Below, in pieces: positions 36,457 to 45,242 of a DNA stretch of 59,159 bases. This stretch comes from an uncultured Saprospiraceae bacterium. GTDB taxonomy: Bacteria > Bacteroidota > Bacteroidia > Chitinophagales > Saprospiraceae. The stretch lies in NCBI GenBank assembly GCA_937921595.1, contig CAKZTD010000095.1, positions 1 through 59,159 on the forward strand. Direction: 5' to 3'. The notes beneath the pieces were generated by a model. That model saw only the letters and a program-made list of their open reading frames with translations, was not told the origin of the DNA and searched no databases. The translations under genes and the position numbers were made by a program. The number at the start of each line of letters is the position of its first letter. Position 1 is the first letter of the stretch.

Positions 36457-37632
36457 TTAATTAGTTACAAATTTATACTCCGGCTTCCAATTTATGCCAT
36501 CCCAGGAGTCTAATACTTCTACAACCTTTGGAACTGTAAAAAATCCTACATCGGTTCTGATTTGAACATCTGGGTATCCGCTAAGTTCAATATGGGAGAA
36601 AAAATAACTCATGGGATTAGGCTGCGGAACAAGATTTTGGAATCCATAATTATATAACAATTTAGGTGCACGTTTTAAATTTTCCTTATCAGAATAAGTA
36701 TAGATGTATTTTTCATGTTTAATTTCTTTTAAATCGGGAGGTACATTTATATCAGACATTTTTTTATACTCCTTCACTCTTTTGGCATTGTCAAATGTAT
36801 AAACTTCCGTAGTTTTAATAACAGCTAAATTACCATTATACATTTGTTTATTAATTTTTTTAAATTCTATTTCATTTTCAGATAATTTAGTAATAAAAAA
36901 TTCTATCCCTTCAAATACTGACTTTTGCACACTGAAAGGTAAAATGGAATTTCCCTTATAAAAATAGTTAACGGTATCTATGTTGCGATATTTTCCTTGA
37001 TTTCCGAAACGGTTAATCATTGTTTTATTTATTCTGTCTTTTTCATCATACTCATGGGTCATTAATATTTTTACTGAATCTGTAAATGTTTTTATTCGCT
37101 TAATATCTACATATTCCAAAGACATTAATAATCCCTTGTTGTATTGATACCTTTCAATTGATTCCAATTTAAGTGGCTCATCATATTGAGACTTATACTT
37201 TTTTATTTCTTTGACTTGTCCATTTGAATCATCTAGTATTTCAATTTTTTCAGAAACCTTCCCACCGAATCCAAAGGATGCGGACCTTATTCCAATACTG
37301 TCGAATATGATCTCATTCTTACGTTTCAACCTCTCATCCAAACTTTGAAGGTAATAATTTTTATTTCCATCTTGATACAATACAAAGCCAGACTCTGATT
37401 CAGAATAACCTCCTAAATTATCTTTATAGTAATAACATCTAACCGTATCTTTTTTTACATCTGTTGTTACATCTGTTGTTACATCTGTTATTACAGTTTG
37501 TTTACTCTCTATTTCTTTCACTTGATTAACAGGCCTACAAGCGGAGGATAAAATTACTATTGCTGATAGAAGGAATATAAATTTTTTATTCACGTTCAGT
37601 ATTTTTTTAGGATCTGATATTCTTGATTCCAT
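36457..37632 (-). CDS. Predicted lipoprotein of unknown function
   Basis: The ATG at 37630-37632 is preferred over a GTG six codons upstream; both give a lipoprotein signal ending in LSSAC. The product is about 391 residues. After the lipid anchor comes a short T/D/V-rich stretch encoded by three copies of a 12-base repeat, then a beta-rich region with YNKGLLMSLEYVDIKRIK, YDEKDRINKTMI and NGNLAVIKTTEVYTFDNAKRV. This resembles YD/RHS-like or MORN-like repeats of secreted Bacteroidota proteins. No enzyme motif was found. It stands between the convergent ABC-F gene and GrpB. Confidence 0.65.
   Translation of the reverse strand: MESRISDPKKILNVNKKFIFLLSAIVILSSACRPVNQVKEIESKQTVITDVTTDVTTDVKKDTVRCYYYKDNLGGYSESESGFVLYQDGNKNYYLQSLDERLKRKNEIIFDSIGIRSASFGFGGKVSEKIEILDDSNGQVKEIKKYKSQYDEPLKLESIERYQYNKGLLMSLEYVDIKRIKTFTDSVKILMTHEYDEKDRINKTMINRFGNQGKYRNIDTVNYFYKGNSILPFSVQKSVFEGIEFFITKLSENEIEFKKINKQMYNGNLAVIKTTEVYTFDNAKRVKEYKKMSDINVPPDLKEIKHEKYIYTYSDKENLKRAPKLLYNYGFQNLVPQPNPMSYFFSHIELSGYPDVQIRTDVGFFTVPKVVEVLDSWDGINWKPEYKFVTN
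37455..37490. repeat. Three tandem 12-base repeats inside the lipoprotein gene
   Basis: TTACATCTGTTG occurs twice and is followed by TTACATCTGTTA. In frame it encodes TDVTTDVTTDV just after the lipid anchor. Copy number could vary by slippage without a frameshift because the unit is four codons long. Confidence 0.7.
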
Positions 37633-37705
37633 GTAAGATTCTTTGATCACTTATTGATTCATGATTTGTATTTTCAGGAAATGATTATTCTAGGTTAGAA
37701 AATTT

Positions 37706-38296
37706 TCATATCAATCTATTCTCATTTTCTATTTGATCCTTATCTTCTTTTTTCATTCCTGTTTTATCTAAAACATCAAGAATGAAATCTGTTTTTCCAT
37801 CTATGTATGAATCAATATCGTATGGATATTTTTTAGCAAGTTCTACTTTTAAATTTCCATACTCCTTAACTTTCTCTGGATGCCCCCTCATGTAATCTCG
37901 GAAATTCAAATGATTTTGCAGTCCTATACTATCTTTTTGACAAACATATAAATGATGATCAAACCATTCTTTATTTGTACCTGTATCGGGTGTTTTAGTA
38001 TCCCTTTTTTTAAATGCTTCTCGTCCTGTAACTCCTAAATCTCCTACATGACTATATCCTATTTGGCTTAGTTTTTCAATCACTTTTTCAGTCAATAAGT
38101 CATCTTGTTCTACGATGATATCCAAATCAATAATTGGTTTTGCTTTTAACCCTGAAATAGATGTACTTCCAACATGTTCAATTTTAATAGATTCAATATT
38201 TATAAAATCAATCAACACAGATTTGAGTTCTTCAAACTGCTCCTTCCATATTGGATTATAATCTACAACTATGATTTCTTTTTTCATTTTGCTCAT
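37706..38296 (-). CDS. GrpB/UPF0157 family nucleotidyltransferase-fold protein
   Basis: The 196-residue product has the family core IKIEHVGSTSISGLKAKPIID near 40-60 with LDIIVE following. The GST and KPIID segments are the nucleotidyltransferase-like GS...D-x-D signature. FDHHLYVCQKDS and LNFRDYMRGHPEKVKEYGNLK complete the pattern of GrpB proteins. The function of the family is not established; some members are fused to CoaE. It is a single cytoplasmic protein on the minus strand, with 56 bases to the YdhR-like gene start. Confidence 0.88.
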   Translation of the reverse strand: MSKMKKEIIVVDYNPIWKEQFEELKSVLIDFINIESIKIEHVGSTSISGLKAKPIIDLDIIVEQDDLLTEKVIEKLSQIGYSHVGDLGVTGREAFKKRDTKTPDTGTNKEWFDHHLYVCQKDSIGLQNHLNFRDYMRGHPEKVKEYGNLKVELAKKYPYDIDSYIDGKTDFILDVLDKTGMKKEDKDQIENENRLI

Positions 38297-38351
38297 TTGT
38301 ATTTGATCGTATAGTTGACATAAAAAATAATCTTTGCATAGTTATCGTTTT

Positions 38352-38639
38352 CTACTTTCTCAATTGAAAAAGAATGTCCATGATTTCAATATTTGGAGCT
38401 TCAACAATTTCATATGCCTCAGGAATACTTTTTGCCAGGTCGGATTCTCTATAAGACTTAAGTGATTCTTGAGAATCCCAAACATAGATTCCTCCGTATT
38501 GTCCTACCTGATCAGTTTTTACATAATATTTCTGTAATAAACCTGGAATAGCATTAAACTGAGGCTCTCTTTCTTTCGCCTTGGCTAACAGTTCTTCTTC
38601 AGGAAGATTTGATTTTAATTTTATAATTTGTAATATCAT
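38352..38639 (-). CDS. YdhR/ABM-like dimeric alpha-beta barrel protein
   Basis: The 95-residue product (MILQIIKLKSNLPEEELLAK at the start) has LLQKYYVKTDQVGQYGGIYVWDS and ESLKSYRESDLAKSIPEAY, which are the usual features of the YdhR-like putative monooxygenase group in the dimeric alpha-beta barrel fold. The catalytic role is unproven in most members. It begins 50 bases after the end of the MaoC gene and may be cotranscribed with the SDR and MaoC genes. Confidence 0.75.
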   Translation of the reverse strand: MILQIIKLKSNLPEEELLAKAKEREPQFNAIPGLLQKYYVKTDQVGQYGGIYVWDSQESLKSYRESDLAKSIPEAYEIVEAPNIEIMDILFQLRK

Positions 38640-38689
38640 TTGGTTCGCTTTTTTTTCTTGGACAAATTTCTCTTTTTAATGGTGCCTTA

Positions 38690-39175
38690 CTATTTCACAT
38701 ATGCCATCGCAATAAACTCAGCAACACAAGCAGGCTTCTCCTCTCCTTTTAGTTCGAAGATTATTTTCATTTTATACTTTGCACTTTTTTCTTTTTCTTC
38801 GAATTCTAACAACAGCACTCTTCCTCTCACTTCAGCTCCAACAGGTGTCGCATTTGGAAATCTAACTTTATCCAAGCCATAATTCAAACCCATGACTACG
38901 TCATCAATGCTATAGGTTTCGTAGGCAAACTTTGAAGCTAAGGAAAGCACCATAAATCCGTGAGCTACTGTCGTTTTATATGGCGAAAATTGTTTTGATT
39001 TTTCGGGATCGGTATGGATCCATTGTTCGTCTTCCGTGATTCGAGCGAAGGTATTGATGTCTTCTTGTTTGATACTATGCCATTCACTAAGACCGATTTC
39101 TTTGCCGATATAGGCCTTCATATCGGTGAGGTTCGTGAACTTGGTGTGGTGTGGTGTTTGTGTGTTTGTATTCAT
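38690..39175 (-). CDS. MaoC-like (R)-specific enoyl-CoA hydratase
   Basis: The 161-residue product has the hot-dog hydratase signature: ITEDEQWIHTDPEKSKQ followed by SPYKTTVAHGFMVLSL, with the catalytic Asp and His of the D-x4-H motif in DEQWIH. NYGLDKVRFPNATPVGAEVR continues the family pattern. These enzymes hydrate trans-2-enoyl-CoA to (R)-3-hydroxyacyl-CoA. The SDR gene upstream, 56 bases away, could supply or use the 3-oxo/3-hydroxyacyl intermediate. No PHA synthase is present, so a role in fatty acid or acyl-CoA metabolism is as likely as PHA supply. Confidence 0.9.
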   Translation of the reverse strand: MNTNTQTPHHTKFTNLTDMKAYIGKEIGLSEWHSIKQEDINTFARITEDEQWIHTDPEKSKQFSPYKTTVAHGFMVLSLASKFAYETYSIDDVVMGLNYGLDKVRFPNATPVGAEVRGRVLLLEFEEKEKSAKYKMKIIFELKGEEKPACVAEFIAMAYVK

Positions 39176-39231
39176 TCCTGGTTCTTATGTGGTGATTGAT
39201 GCTGAGGCCCTTTTAGGGCTACAAAGTTAGG

Positions 39232-39975
39232 CTATATTGGGTAGGCTCCTCCGTTGGCGTGGAGGGTGATCCCGCTGATGAAGCCAGCTTCTTTGGAGGC
39301 TAGAAAAAGGTAAGCGTTACCCATATCTTCTGCTGTTCCTATCCGGCCTACTGGGATCATTTTGATACCTGCTTCGATGACTTCAGGAGGCATGCTGTCG
39401 GTCATATCGGATTGGATAAATCCGGGAGCAACACAATTTACAGTGATTCCATATTTTCCAACTTCTCTACAAAGTGATCTAGTGAATCCTTGAATAGCAG
39501 CTTTACTCGCAGCATAGTTTGTTTGTCCAAATGCTCCTGCCATTGCGTTAATCGAAGATGCGGAAATAATTCTTCCGTAACCCGCTTCTTTCATATAAGG
39601 CAAGACAGCTTTAGTCGTAACAAAGAGACTATTGATATTAACATTGATCACCGTATTCCATTCTTCTTGAGTCATTTTCATAAAAGATCGATCACGGATG
39701 ACTCCTGCATTATTGATAAGGATGTCGATTCTACCTTCTTGTTCCATAATTTCATCTGTTGCCTTTTGTACTTGTTCACGGCTGGTGATGTCTACTTTTT
39801 TGAAGGATACTTTTCCTCCATCTGCTTTGATTTGACTTGCAGTCTCTTGACCTATTTCTAGCACATCCCAGATGATAACAGTAGCTCCTGCTTTACAGAA
39901 AACTTTGGAGATGCCTTCTCCTATTCCTCTTGCGCCTCCGGTGATGATGGCGACTTGATTTTCTAAATTTAGCAT
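39232..39975 (-). CDS. fabG: SDR oxidoreductase, 3-oxoacyl-ACP/CoA reductase type
   Basis: The 247-residue product is a classical short-chain dehydrogenase: cofactor loop TGGARGIG at 13-20, NNAG near 88-91, catalytic serine in ISASSINA near 140, and YAASK near 153-157. ALPYMKEAGYGRIISASSINAMAG and FIQSDMTDSMPPEV fit FabG/PhaB-type reductases. NADPH preference is not decided. It leads the short operon SDR-MaoC-YdhR. Genes of this type occur in several copies, so the fabG symbol is a family label, not proof that this is the essential copy. Confidence 0.85.
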   Translation of the reverse strand: MLNLENQVAIITGGARGIGEGISKVFCKAGATVIIWDVLEIGQETASQIKADGGKVSFKKVDITSREQVQKATDEIMEQEGRIDILINNAGVIRDRSFMKMTQEEWNTVINVNINSLFVTTKAVLPYMKEAGYGRIISASSINAMAGAFGQTNYAASKAAIQGFTRSLCREVGKYGITVNCVAPGFIQSDMTDSMPPEVIEAGIKMIPVGRIGTAEDMGNAYLFLASKEAGFISGITLHANGGAYPI

Positions 39976-40079
39976 TGAATTATTTATTTTTTAAATTGAT
40001 TTTAAATCCTAATTTTATAAAAGTAATTAAAAAATTATGTACACCGTAAATCGTTATGAATTACAAATATTTTGATGAA

Positions 40080-41174
40080 TTAATTGAGGACAAAATGTTT
40101 AAATAATCTCCAATATTTGTCCTTGTAAATATCGCAGACCATGTTTAATTTACCTTCATATTTGTCTTGTATTTTATGCAATACTTTGGAAGGTAGCCGA
40201 AAATCGTTGCAAGCGAAATAAATCTCTCTTGAATTGTCTCCTGTCTGTCGGCCAACATTTAGATATCCTTCTGAATCTTTAAGTTCTAACATAATCTCAT
40301 CTTCCATTTCATTTAGAAGTTTTAAAACATGCTCATCAGGCATCCCATTGTTTTCAGCACTTATATATTCAATACTCAAGACCACAATCCAAGGATGAGA
40401 AGCTTTTCTATCCCACCTCAGCAAGGTGGTATTCATAATCGCGATTTTGACTCTTCCATCTGGTCTACTCATTTCATAACTAGAAAAACGGTCTTGATCA
40501 GTGTCATGCCGAATACCTTCATACTTTTCTAAGAATTCTTTTTCTCTCCAGTTTAGGAAACTTAAAAGTTTTTCAATCGGAATTAATTCTTTAGTCGCAT
40601 CCTTAGAACCAATTACCTCAACCTCATCAATAAAAGTTGTAAACTTTAATTCTCCAAGAAAATTATCTAAAAAGATAAAAGTCCCATTTTCTATGGTCAA
40701 TTTATTTTCCTCATTTAAATTTCGATGAACAATAGTCAAATCTATCTCATCAGGAAAATTAGGATCATCGTTGGAATAGAATTTTAAATTATCTTTATTA
40801 AAATCATAACCTGCCATTCTTATGTTTACATCTTTAATATCCAAAGCTGGTTTTAATGCAGTAAATTTCCAGCCATTAATTTCAGGAGCAGAATGGACAA
40901 GCTCTTCAACAAAAACAATATTTTTCACGTTACCTTCTGCTGAAAAAACCAACTCTACGGTATTCTCATCATCCATTCCAGTTAAGAAGTAATAGCCCTT
41001 TTTTATTTCATTTAATTTGGGAGTTATTTTATTAAAAAAATCATCCTCTATATTTTTTCGAAATTTTACAACTTTAAAAAATTCGTTTTCATTTTTTACA
41101 AACCATCCCCAAAAATCCTTATACGATTTTATTGGCTTATCTTCATTACCAAATAGTTTTTTTAAAAAGCTCAT
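40080..41174 (-). CDS. DUF695-domain protein of unknown function
   Basis: The 364-residue soluble product begins MSFLKKLFGNEDKPIKSYKDFW. The C-terminal part (about 225-364) contains SHPWIVVLSIEYISAENNGMP, LNEMEDEIMLEL, GRQTGDNSREIYFACNDFRL and YKDKYWRLFKHFV, which look like DUF695. The N-terminal part (FFKVVKFRKNIEDDFFNKI, LNEIKKGYYFLTG) is an acidic domain found next to DUF695 in similar proteins. Its ATG overlaps the stop of the TIM-barrel gene by four bases (ATGA), so translation is coupled to a sugar-type operon. What it does there is unknown. Confidence 0.7.
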   Translation of the reverse strand: MSFLKKLFGNEDKPIKSYKDFWGWFVKNENEFFKVVKFRKNIEDDFFNKITPKLNEIKKGYYFLTGMDDENTVELVFSAEGNVKNIVFVEELVHSAPEINGWKFTALKPALDIKDVNIRMAGYDFNKDNLKFYSNDDPNFPDEIDLTIVHRNLNEENKLTIENGTFIFLDNFLGELKFTTFIDEVEVIGSKDATKELIPIEKLLSFLNWREKEFLEKYEGIRHDTDQDRFSSYEMSRPDGRVKIAIMNTTLLRWDRKASHPWIVVLSIEYISAENNGMPDEHVLKLLNEMEDEIMLELKDSEGYLNVGRQTGDNSREIYFACNDFRLPSKVLHKIQDKYEGKLNMVCDIYKDKYWRLFKHFVLN

Positions 41175-41989
41175 AGCAAAAGGGAATTAATTTCTTTTTG
41201 AATATACTGACCATCAGCGAGTGTGACGCCATCGGGATCGGTAATACATGCATCGCATTCATCTTCCATGACGATCCAACCTTCATAATCAGAATCAACA
41301 AGATACTTAGTTATTCCTACAAAGTCTATTTCTCCTTCTCCTGTTGCAGCCCAGCTTCCATCTGCAAACATATCTTTGTAATGAATGAGGTTGATCAAAC
41401 TCCGATATTCTTTTACGATTGCCATCGGATCCATTCCTCCTTTAGCAATGTGTCCAAGGTCTGGAGTGTACCCAATCCAATCATTATTTAGACCATTCAA
41501 TAGGATTTTATAATCTTCCTCCGTTCGAAAAACAGAGCCTTCTGGTGAATTCGGATGATAGGAACAAATGATGCCTTGGTCACTTGCCCTTTGCGCTAAG
41601 GCATTGACACAATTTATGAGATTCTCTTGCCTTTCGTTTAGATGCTGTCGATCCATTCCAGGCATCTGAACTGGAAGGTAAATCGTCTCCGGAAAATGAG
41701 CAAGAAATTTCATCCATTTGTCAGCGTTTACTTTTTCTTCGATTGTTTCTTTTGGATTTCGCCAATCTTCGACATGGCATAACACAGCCAATTCCAGGTT
41801 GTATTTCGCCAAGGTGTCTTTCATTTTTAAGGGATCTTCGAATTCACCAAAGAAACTGGTTTCTATTTCGATCCCTTTGAAACCTGCTTGCTGAGCTACT
41901 TTCATAATATGTTCAAGCTTGCCTTTGTATGAAGTTTGAGACATTTCCCAACTGTAGGTTTCGACGGCTGATCTTATTTTTGTTTTCAT
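41171..41989 (-). CDS. Sugar phosphate isomerase/epimerase-like TIM-barrel protein (1)
   Basis: The 272-residue product belongs to the xylose isomerase-like TIM-barrel/AP-endonuclease-2 group: QAGFKGIEIETSFFG near the start, ICSYHPNSPEG, WIGYTPDLGHIAKGG, INLIHYKDMF and GWIVMEDECD, with His, Asp and Glu positions suited to a divalent metal. Substrate is unknown. It begins 65 bases after the alpha/beta hydrolase gene and overlaps the DUF695 gene. Its sequence differs from the two other TIM-barrel proteins of the operon, so they are not recent tandem copies. Confidence 0.82.
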   Translation of the reverse strand: MKTKIRSAVETYSWEMSQTSYKGKLEHIMKVAQQAGFKGIEIETSFFGEFEDPLKMKDTLAKYNLELAVLCHVEDWRNPKETIEEKVNADKWMKFLAHFPETIYLPVQMPGMDRQHLNERQENLINCVNALAQRASDQGIICSYHPNSPEGSVFRTEEDYKILLNGLNNDWIGYTPDLGHIAKGGMDPMAIVKEYRSLINLIHYKDMFADGSWAATGEGEIDFVGITKYLVDSDYEGWIVMEDECDACITDPDGVTLADGQYIQKEINSLLL

Positions 41990-42054
41990 TTTATTGGATA
42001 CGGATTTTCACGGAAGTCTTCGGGTTGTCATTCTCAGTTAACCGAGGAATAATT

Positions 42055-42885
42055 TTAACTTCCTTTAGTATTTTTTATAAAGCTTGTTGGATCAAGGAAA
42101 AATTCGGTGGTGATGATATTAAATCTTTCAAGATCTTCCCAATGATGAACATGGCCACCGTTTGGGAAATTGATGTAAACAGAGTTTTCAATTTCTTCGT
42201 GAAGCATCTCTGAGAACGCTGGTGGCGTAAAGATGTCCATATCTCCAACAGTAATGAGCGTTGGTATTTTTAGTTCAGAAAGTCGATCTACCGAATCATG
42301 ATGAATGCAAGCATCTAACTGTCCTTCGAAACCATTTTGGCTTTGAGGATTTGGATTAGTCGCAGCTCCGCTTTGACCTTCTTTAAGATCATTCATTCCA
42401 TTTTCATAAAACGGTGGAGCAAAAATCCAAAGTTGTAGCAATTCCATAAAGTCTTCGGGCTTGCTTGTTACTCTTAGTTTTTTTAAATTTTCGTAGACTG
42501 TTTTTGCATAATTATTAAACCTTGGCCAAGTACTGATTAATGCGATGCTACTTATTCGATCAGGATAGTCGAGCGCTAGTGTTTGAGCAATTGCTCCTCC
42601 CATTGAAATTCCAGCTACTCTAGCTGTTGATATTCCTGCATGATCCATTACTGCGACAACATCTTCCGCCATCATCGTCGAAGTGTATGGACCTTTAGGT
42701 TGATCTGACTTTCCAACTCCACGATTGTCGATGAGGAAACATTGAAAATATTGTTCATAAGCTTGGACATGTTTTTCCCAAACACTACCATCTGCTCCGA
42801 ATCCCATAATAAGCAAGAGCGGTTCTCCTTCACCTCTGATCTCGTAGTAAATTTTCGTTCCATTTGAATTGGCGTAATGGCTCAT
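42055..42885 (-). CDS. Alpha/beta-fold hydrolase
   Basis: The 276-residue product has GEGEPLLLIMGFGADGSVWE (oxyanion region), FLIDNRGVGKSDQP, the nucleophile elbow GISMGG near 93-98, the acid in VGDMDIFTPP and the histidine in NGGHVHHWED. This is a full Ser-Asp-His triad. Lactonases of the enol-lactone type and esterases share this layout; the substrate is not decided. The position between two TIM-barrel genes suggests a lactone or ester intermediate of a sugar pathway. It is cytoplasmic, with no signal peptide. Confidence 0.88.
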   Translation of the reverse strand: MSHYANSNGTKIYYEIRGEGEPLLLIMGFGADGSVWEKHVQAYEQYFQCFLIDNRGVGKSDQPKGPYTSTMMAEDVVAVMDHAGISTARVAGISMGGAIAQTLALDYPDRISSIALISTWPRFNNYAKTVYENLKKLRVTSKPEDFMELLQLWIFAPPFYENGMNDLKEGQSGAATNPNPQSQNGFEGQLDACIHHDSVDRLSELKIPTLITVGDMDIFTPPAFSEMLHEEIENSVYINFPNGGHVHHWEDLERFNIITTEFFLDPTSFIKNTKGS

Positions 42886-42923
42886 AGTAGTGATTTTACT
42901 TTGTTATTTTTCCTGAGATTAGA

Positions 42924-43820
42924 TCAAATTTGCTTGATGACATTTTCTACAAAAGGGATTGCTTTTTTAGCATCAACTTCTGTCGTCGGACAAAAGCAAA
43001 AATCAAAACACCACCAAGGAAGCGGTTCTACTTCTTCTTTTATGGCTGAAATTACTTTTACAAAATCAATCTTCCCTGTACCAAAAGGTGAGTGGGTACT
43101 GGTTTCATCATTATGCAAAGTGCCATCGGAATCGATCAAATGAAAATGACCAATATGGTTTTTTAATTGTTTTGCAAATTCAACTACTCCTCCTTCTAAA
43201 ACTTCCTTTTCTCCGGTCTGCCTCGCTCCTACGACTGCACACATATAAGCATGGCTGGTATCAAAAAGGACTTTGAAATTCGAATGATTTACTGCCTCCA
43301 CGATCGCCAATACTTCGCTTGGTTTGTTGAGCCAAAAACCTGGTTCAAATTCCCATACCAAAGCAACACCTGATTGATCGCAAGCTTCGGCAGCTTTATT
43401 CCAGGTATTCGCTAAGCGATCAAATCGGATTTTATATTCCTCTTTTCCCAGATGATCAGGTGGACTGATGGTATCTACTCGTAGCGTTTCAATCTCCATA
43501 TTATTACAAAAAGCCAAAGATTTATCAATAGCTTTTAGATGATCCGCAAGCGGAACTTCTGCTGCAGGTACCTCTCGAAAGTCTGGCGCATATCCCGAGA
43601 TTCCAAGACCATAACCTGCTATTTCTTTTTTTAATTCATCACATTTTTCCGAAGTATCGTAGACATCAGGATGCGGATGCGGATGAAACCCATTGATTTC
43701 TATTCCGTCATATCCTACTTCCGAAGCGTATTTTAAAAATGCTTCAAAAGACCAGGGATTGTCTTCAAATGGGCCGAAAGAAAATGCCCAACTGCCTATG
43801 GAGAATTTTGGTTTTTTCAT
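42924..43820 (-). CDS. Sugar phosphate isomerase/epimerase-like TIM-barrel protein (2)
   Basis: The 298-residue product opens SIGSWAFSFGPFEDNPWSFE and carries GYDGIEINGFHPHPHPDVYD, VALVWEFEPGFWLNKPSEV, VLFDTSHAYMCAVVGARQTG and IGHFHLIDSDGTLH. Glu, Asp and two His at the barrel ends match the metal site of xylose isomerase-like proteins. Its insert after DTSHAYM (VVGARQTGEKEV) is the usual form of proteins called myo-inositol or sugar isomerase-like. Substrate is unknown. Its ATG shares one base with the stop of the 111-residue gene upstream. Confidence 0.82.
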   Translation of the reverse strand: MKKPKFSIGSWAFSFGPFEDNPWSFEAFLKYASEVGYDGIEINGFHPHPHPDVYDTSEKCDELKKEIAGYGLGISGYAPDFREVPAAEVPLADHLKAIDKSLAFCNNMEIETLRVDTISPPDHLGKEEYKIRFDRLANTWNKAAEACDQSGVALVWEFEPGFWLNKPSEVLAIVEAVNHSNFKVLFDTSHAYMCAVVGARQTGEKEVLEGGVVEFAKQLKNHIGHFHLIDSDGTLHNDETSTHSPFGTGKIDFVKVISAIKEEVEPLPWWCFDFCFCPTTEVDAKKAIPFVENVIKQI

Positions 43821-44155
43821 TATTCAGGATTTTTGATCTCTATTTCAATTTTTCTAAAAATAGATTCCTTAATTTTAATATCAAAAACAATCTTGTTCTC
43901 CCTTTGTGAAATCGTTTTAATATTCCCGGTCCTAAATTGAAAAACTATTTCGCTACCTTCAATTCGTGCAATTGCACCACTAGTTCTTACGCCAAAGTTT
44001 TCCAATTCGAGAATAAATTCTGAGGTAGTCGTAAAGTGTCTGTCAAAATTGTCTTTTATAGTCGAAATTCTATCGATGATTGTGATTTGTTTTCCTTTCC
44101 AACTATCTAACAATGTTAGAGATTTTATTATTTCTTGTTTTAAAGTTTCTGTCAT
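43820..44155 (-). CDS. Small hypothetical protein within the TIM-barrel operon
   Basis: The 111-residue product is rich in beta-strand-like text (ITIIDRISTIKDNFDRHF, FVRTSGAIARIEGSEIVFQF-like alternation) without Cys or signal peptide. The family was not recognised. Its stop codon overlaps the ATG of the next TIM-barrel gene by one base and it follows the epimerase gene by 32 bases, so it is cotranslated with sugar genes. Confidence 0.6.
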   Translation of the reverse strand: MTETLKQEIIKSLTLLDSWKGKQITIIDRISTIKDNFDRHFTTTSEFILELENFGVRTSGAIARIEGSEIVFQFRTGNIKTISQRENKIVFDIKIKESIFRKIEIEIKNPE

Positions 44156-44187
44156 TCGTTTTCACTCATTCATAAATAAAAGGAAGT

Positions 44188-45030
44188 CTAGGCTTCTATC
44201 CATTTTTGTTTTACAAAATCAAATCCTTCTTGGTAAATCTCATCTGCTGGCGAAAAATTTCGCCATACATTTATCGCATTTGCAAACTCTGGGATTATCG
44301 TACTGAATGCTTCAATGGTTATCCAACCATCATAGGATACATTTTTTAAAGTATTAAAAACTTCATCAAAATTGATTTGACCTTTGCCCGGAGTCCCTCG
44401 ATCATTTTCGCTGATGTGAACATGTTTTAGATGTGGAGCAATGGTTTGAATGGCTTCCTTTTGACTTTTTTCTTCGATGCTCGCATGATGCGTATCGTAG
44501 ATCGCTCCGACATTTGGGTGATTTACTTGGTCCAATAATTCTTTCAATCCAGCCATGGTATTCACCAGATAACATTCGAATCGGTTCAGTGCTTCAGGTG
44601 CAAGAATGATGTTTGCCTGACGAGCATAGTCACCTGCTTTTTGAAGCATTTCAATACTCCATTTTACTTCATCTATTGTCGGAGGTTTTCTTGTGAAATA
44701 AGCAAATGCGGAATGAAAAGGGCCACAAATTAATTCAGCGCCTGCACCTTGTGCCATGTCAATTGCCCATTTTAGACGATCAAGACCTGCTTGGCGAATA
44801 GCTGGATTTGGACTTGCGATGTTCGTTTCTTCCAACAATGAAGTGACACAAGTAAGTCCAAGTTCCATATCTGAAAGATGATTTCCTATTTTGGTATAAT
44901 GAGTGAGATCTCCATCTCCGAGAGGAACCTCTATTCCGTCAAATCCTTTGGTTTTTATTTGCTCAATAATCGGGTAATGCTGTTCGGTGACGTGATTGGT
45001 CCACAGCAACATATTCATTCCTATCTTCAT
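44188..45030 (-). CDS. D-tagatose/D-psicose 3-epimerase-like TIM-barrel protein (3)
   Basis: The 280-residue product has the ketose 3-epimerase pattern: KIGMNMLLWTNHV, LAPEALNRFECYLVNT near 143-157 (first catalytic Glu), GAIYDTHHASIEEKS near 176-190, HVHISENDRGTPGKG near 203-217 and WITIEAFS near 239-246 (second Glu). The H-x-H-x2-E-x-DRG-x-PG block is strongly typical of DTEase/DPEase and of L-ribulose 3-epimerases. Such enzymes invert carbon 3 of free ketoses, for example L-xylulose and L-ribulose. It is the first gene of the operon. AraB/AraD at 51.8-54.2 kb could use L-ribulose; this link is inference. Confidence 0.85.
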   Translation of the reverse strand: MKIGMNMLLWTNHVTEQHYPIIEQIKTKGFDGIEVPLGDGDLTHYTKIGNHLSDMELGLTCVTSLLEETNIASPNPAIRQAGLDRLKWAIDMAQGAGAELICGPFHSAFAYFTRKPPTIDEVKWSIEMLQKAGDYARQANIILAPEALNRFECYLVNTMAGLKELLDQVNHPNVGAIYDTHHASIEEKSQKEAIQTIAPHLKHVHISENDRGTPGKGQINFDEVFNTLKNVSYDGWITIEAFSTIIPEFANAINVWRNFSPADEIYQEGFDFVKQKWIEA

Positions 45031-45163
45031 AATATGGTGATCTTCTTTTCATTTTTATTCTGAACTCACTCAATATATGATTTCTTTGGAAAAATTGATA
45101 ATTGAAGCTATATGATTTGTGAAGATGGGCATGTGTGGTACAAAAGAAAAGGCTGGATTAATT

Positions 45164-45206
45164 TAAATATAAAAACACCCTTGGCGGTTTGAACCGACCA
45201 AGGGTG
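45164..45206 (-). terminator. Rho-independent terminator after the T9SS type A gene
   Basis: On the minus strand CACCCTTGG and CCAAGGGTG pair over nine bases with an inner CGGTT/AACCG extension and one extra T, followed by TTTTTATATTT. It lies 37 bases after the stop codon at 45243 and separates this gene from the TIM-barrel operon. Confidence 0.85.
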
Positions 45207-45242
45207 CTATATGAAACACTAAATTTTAAACCTAATATTTAT

